Origin: CAWCOU01 sp963797335
Lineage (GTDB): Bacteria > Pseudomonadota > Gammaproteobacteria > JAURND01
NCBI GenBank assembly: GCA_963797335.1
Contig: CAWCOU010000007.1
Coordinates: forward strand, 186,001-250,000
Reading direction: 5' to 3'
DNA length: 64,000 bases
The translations under genes were made by a program, and so were the position numbers. The stretch's first letter is position 1. The number at the start of each line of letters is the position of its first letter. Below, one piece after another: positions 61,294-64,000 of this stretch. The notes under the pieces are model-generated. The model was not told the origin of the DNA. It made no database searches and worked only from the letters and a program-made list of their open reading frames with translations.

Positions 61294-62399
61294 AAACGCT
61301 TCACGTTAAAATCCCCCCCGTTCCGTCGCGATCGTATGCTTGTTATATTGACGACGGTTTACTACAAGATCCAATAACCGTTCAACGCATTGCTAACTAT
61401 GGTCAAGCCATCGTGATGATTACCGATCACCATGTGAAAAAACGCTATGCCGAAGATTTCGCAAAACGATTACGTCAGCACGGTTGTCAGGTTTGGCTGC
61501 TCTCATTTCCGGCGGGTGAAAAATCAAAAAGTCAGAAGACCAAACAAAAATTAGAACAGAAAATGCTCAGTCACCACTTGGATCGTCAAACCCTTTGCCT
61601 GGCCGTCGGGGGTGGGGTGGTCGGTGATATGGCCGGTTTTATTGCCGCTACCTATCAACGGGGTATTGCTTATATACAAATACCGACCACGTTATTAGCC
61701 ATGGTCGATAGCAGCGTCGGTGGCAAAACAGCGATCGATACACCGCAGGGAAAAAATTTAATTGGTTGTTTCTGGCAGCCGCAGGCTGTGTTTGCCGATA
61801 TCGCGTGTTTAAAAACTCTGTCAATTCGCCAATATAATGCCGGTTTGGTGGAAGCCATCAAGATGTTCCTCACCCACGACGTGCGCAGTTTTCGTTACGC
61901 CGCTAAAAATTTACCGCGAATATTACAACGTGATCCTGCGGCATTAAAACAAATCATTTATCGTGCCATCAAAATTAAAGCCTCAGTAGTACGTACCGAT
62001 GAAAAAGAACAGAATTATCGGCAGGTACTAAATTTTGGTCATACCATAGGCCATGCCTTGGAACATTTAAGTCATTATCGGTTATTGCATGGTCATGCCG
62101 TCGGTCTTGGTATTTTAGTGGAAGCCAAAGTAGCGGAATTACTGGGTCGATTACCCAGTGACCACTATGTTATGATACTGGCTATGTTGGCTAAATTGGG
62201 TATTACCCCATACGCATTGCAATCATTTACTGTACAAAAAATAATCGAGGCGACGAAAGCGGATAAGAAGAATAAAGCGGGAAAAGTGTATTACGTGTTA
62301 CTGGAGAAACTGGGAAAAGTATACAGCGAAAAAAATGTGTATGCACACCCCGTTGCCGATAAAGTAATCAAACAAGCATTAGTGGAATTATTGAAATAA
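61290..62399 (+). CDS. aroB: 3-dehydroquinate synthase
   Basis: A 369-residue enzyme of normal size. The NAD-binding AVGGGVVGDMAGFIAATYQRG, the PTTLLAMVDSSVGGKTAID segment, NLIGCFWQPQAV, and the metal/His motif LNFGHTIGHALE are all present. It cyclises DAHP to 3-dehydroquinate. It is coupled to the DAHP synthase gene upstream, placing the first two pathway steps together. Confidence 0.95.
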   Translation: MKTLHVKIPPVPSRSYACYIDDGLLQDPITVQRIANYGQAIVMITDHHVKKRYAEDFAKRLRQHGCQVWLLSFPAGEKSKSQKTKQKLEQKMLSHHLDRQTLCLAVGGGVVGDMAGFIAATYQRGIAYIQIPTTLLAMVDSSVGGKTAIDTPQGKNLIGCFWQPQAVFADIACLKTLSIRQYNAGLVEAIKMFLTHDVRSFRYAAKNLPRILQRDPAALKQIIYRAIKIKASVVRTDEKEQNYRQVLNFGHTIGHALEHLSHYRLLHGHAVGLGILVEAKVAELLGRLPSDHYVMILAMLAKLGITPYALQSFTVQKIIEATKADKKNKAGKVYYVLLEKLGKVYSEKNVYAHPVADKVIKQALVELLK

Positions 62400-62426
62400 T
62401 GTAGCTGCCCCCCCCCAAGTTGGGGA

Positions 62427-62450
62427 GCGGGACGACGTGCGAGAAGTTAC
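62427..62450. repeat. REP-like element, copy 3 (half)
   Basis: GGGACGACGTGCGAGAAGTTAC differs by one base from the right half of copy 1 at 28008-28028. It lies between aroB and aroC next to a run of nine or ten C residues. Confidence 0.65.
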
Positions 62451-62472
62451 GAAATAATTTTTGGATGAAACA

Positions 62473-63552
62473 ATGGCAGGTAATACTTTCGGGCAATTAT
62501 TTAAAATAACCACTTGCGGCGAATCGCACGGCGGCGCCGTAGGTGTTATCGTCGATGGCTGCCCAGCCGGCCTAGCCATTAGCGCCGAAGAAATTCAACA
62601 AGAATTGGATAGGCGCAAACCAGGGCAAAGCCACATCACCACGCCGCGAAAGGAAGAGGATAAAATTCATATTCTCTCCGGAGTTTTTGAGGGTAAAACC
62701 ACAGGTACCCCCATTTTATTAGTGGCGTATAATAAAGACATGCGGCCGCAGGATTACGACGAACTCAAAAAAATATATCGTCCCTCTCACGCGGATTTTA
62801 CTTATCTGATGAAATATGGCTTACGCGATTACCGCGGTAGTGGTCGTGCCAGCGCGCGTGAGACATTGGCCAGAGTTGCTGCCGGTGCAATCGCCAAAAA
62901 ATATTTGCGGCAATCGCTGCACATGGAAATTTTTAGTTTTGTTGAGCAAGTGGGGGAGATTGCCACCGCTATCGATTACCGTAACGTGACCACTTCGGCT
63001 ATAGAAGCAAATGTGATGCGCTGCCCAGACCCTGCTGTAGCTGAAAAAATGATTGCCTTGGTAGAAGATGTAAAAGAAGCCAATGACTCGATTGGTGGCA
63101 TCATCAAAGGCATTATCCGCCATGTGCCGGTTGGCTTAGGCGAACCCGTGTTCGATAAATTACCCGCTGATTTAGCGAAAGCCATGATGAGTATCAACGC
63201 GGTGAAAGGTTTTGAAATTGGTTCAGGTTTTGCCGGCGTTAGCCTGCGGGGCAGTCAGCATAATGATCCGTTCGTGATGGAACAAGACCGAGTACGAATG
63301 AAAACGAATTACGCCGGCGGTACGCTGGGCGGTATTTCTACCGGTGAAGATATTTATTTCCGAGTGGCGTTTAAACCGGTTGCCACCATCAGCCAACCTC
63401 AACAAACGGTGACCGTCGATCAAAAAACCGTGACCTTATCGGCGACCGGCCGACACGATCCTTGCGTATTACCACGAGCCGTGCCCATCGTCGATGCCAT
63501 GGCAGCACTGGTGATGATGGATCATTATTTACGTCAAAAAGTACAAACTTAG
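62473..63552 (+). CDS. aroC: Chorismate synthase
   Basis: A 359-residue enzyme; ATG 62473 gives the standard N-terminus AGNTFGQLFKITTCGESHGGA. Further signatures are RPSHADFTYLMKYGLRDYRGSGRASARET and the C-terminal ATGRHDPCVLPRAVPI. It makes chorismate from EPSP with reduced FMN. Confidence 0.96.
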   Translation: MAGNTFGQLFKITTCGESHGGAVGVIVDGCPAGLAISAEEIQQELDRRKPGQSHITTPRKEEDKIHILSGVFEGKTTGTPILLVAYNKDMRPQDYDELKKIYRPSHADFTYLMKYGLRDYRGSGRASARETLARVAAGAIAKKYLRQSLHMEIFSFVEQVGEIATAIDYRNVTTSAIEANVMRCPDPAVAEKMIALVEDVKEANDSIGGIIKGIIRHVPVGLGEPVFDKLPADLAKAMMSINAVKGFEIGSGFAGVSLRGSQHNDPFVMEQDRVRMKTNYAGGTLGGISTGEDIYFRVAFKPVATISQPQQTVTVDQKTVTLSATGRHDPCVLPRAVPIVDAMAALVMMDHYLRQKVQT

Positions 63553-63560
63553 TGAAACAT

Positions 63561-64000
63561 ATGCCTACAAAAAAACAATTTACCTTAGGAGTTTCTGGCG
63601 ACATCGGTTCTTTTTCCGAAGAGGCGGCTTTATTGTATGCGCATCGCACCGGCCACAAATATACGCTAGTTTATCTAATGGATATGGAAGGCGTATTGAA
63701 TGCAGTGGAACGAAAAAAAGTGGATCTGGGTATTTTTCCGGTGGTTAATTTTCGCGGTGGTTTAGTGTCTGCGGCGTTTAAAGCCATGGGCAGACACCTG
63801 TTTACTCCGGTAGATGAGGTGTGGTTGGATGTTCACCAATGCTTGTTGGCACAACCTGGGGTATCGATCCAGCAAATTAGAAAAGTAGTGTCACATCCAC
63901 AAGCATTGGCGCAATGTCAGCATTATCTGCAACGAGAATGTAAGAAAGCCATTTGGGTGGAATGGTCGGATACCGCAAAAGCGGCACGCGATCTAAAAGA
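63561..64000 (+). CDS. Prephenate dehydratase-like protein (cut by window end)
   Basis: The first 146 residues are visible, starting at ATG 63561, 8 bases after the aroC stop. The PDT domain start is VSGDIGSFSEEAALLYAHRT (family GxxGSFSExAA) followed by DLGIFPVVNFRGG, the equivalent of the GVVPIENS loop. It should convert prephenate to phenylpyruvate for phenylalanine. No chorismate mutase domain precedes it. The motif reading PVVNFRGG instead of PIENSxxG is a departure from the family and deserves care. Confidence 0.75.
   Translation, partial: MPTKKQFTLGVSGDIGSFSEEAALLYAHRTGHKYTLVYLMDMEGVLNAVERKKVDLGIFPVVNFRGGLVSAAFKAMGRHLFTPVDEVWLDVHQCLLAQPGVSIQQIRKVVSHPQALAQCQHYLQRECKKAIWVEWSDTAKAARDLK

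Noticed and set aside
1..64000. rRNA operon, prophage structural genes or CRISPR-Cas
   Set aside because: No rRNA-like stretch, capsid, tail or terminase gene, cas gene or spacer-separated repeat array was seen in the window.

Overview
The window looks like chromosome of an intracellular gammaproteobacterium of the Legionellales (Legionella, Coxiella or Aquicella type). The grounds are moderate-to-low G+C, the dcw order mraZ-rsmH-ftsL-ftsI-murE-murF-mraY, single-copy core enzymes of gammaproteobacterial type, a LqsS/CqsS-like sensor kinase with a LqsR-like regulator, and several effector-like proteins. This is inferred from protein character; no database search was run.

Region 1 (1 to about 23.86 kb) is a mosaic accessory island ending exactly at the 3' end of a tRNA-Asn gene (23864-23939, minus strand). 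It begins inside an integrative conjugative element (a PFL_4669/AcaB-family protein at 217-861). Next come an 813-residue deaminase-domain protein that looks like a secreted effector or toxin (995-3436), hairpin-rich noncoding tracts, a RadC-type JAB protein, and an Integrase_1-type recombinase with a helper gene facing a strong hairpin and a long inverted repeat. A three-gene signalling module follows: methyltransferase, membrane histidine kinase and response regulator (9264-12411). After it are the wreckage of a second recombinase/KfrA-like pair split by a methyltransferase cargo gene, then an SAH-hydrolase-like protein, an unrecognised 448-residue protein, a GNAT acetyltransferase and an MFS transporter. 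At the tRNA lies a P4-like replication module: AlpA regulator, CHC2 zinc finger, and TOPRIM/DUF927 helicase.

Region 2 (24.1 to 34.6 kb) is mostly housekeeping: rimB-like protease, rimK, tdk, a methyltransferase/TPR fusion, NAD-malic enzyme, a YiiX-like hydrolase, purB, and a Zn/Mn-type ABC transporter pair. It ends with a small secreted protein carrying three 17-residue repeats.

Region 3 (34.6 to 42.5 kb, minus strand) is the front of the dcw cell-wall/division cluster, with four MraZ boxes before mraZ and a 190-bp MITE-like palindromic element between murF and mraY. The cluster ends after mraY.

Region 4 (42.9 to 57.9 kb) holds an HdeD-type membrane protein, a coiled-coil effector candidate, a bufferin-like Cys-rich protein and argS. 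It continues with a candidate structured small RNA, a Sel1/TPR miniprotein, three tandem lytic transglycosylase paralogues (two with promoters placed for leaderless mRNA), aconitase, an OsmC-like protein, a beta-lactamase-fold protein with altered catalytic motifs, pyrF and a cold-shock gene.

Region 5 (58.1 kb to the end) is a shikimate/aromatic amino-acid gene run: aroA-aroK-DAHP synthase-aroB-aroC and the start of a prephenate dehydratase.

Two families of short palindromic repeats (CCTTCTCCC/GGGAGAAGG and CGTCGTCCC/GGGACGACG) are scattered only through the chromosomal half.
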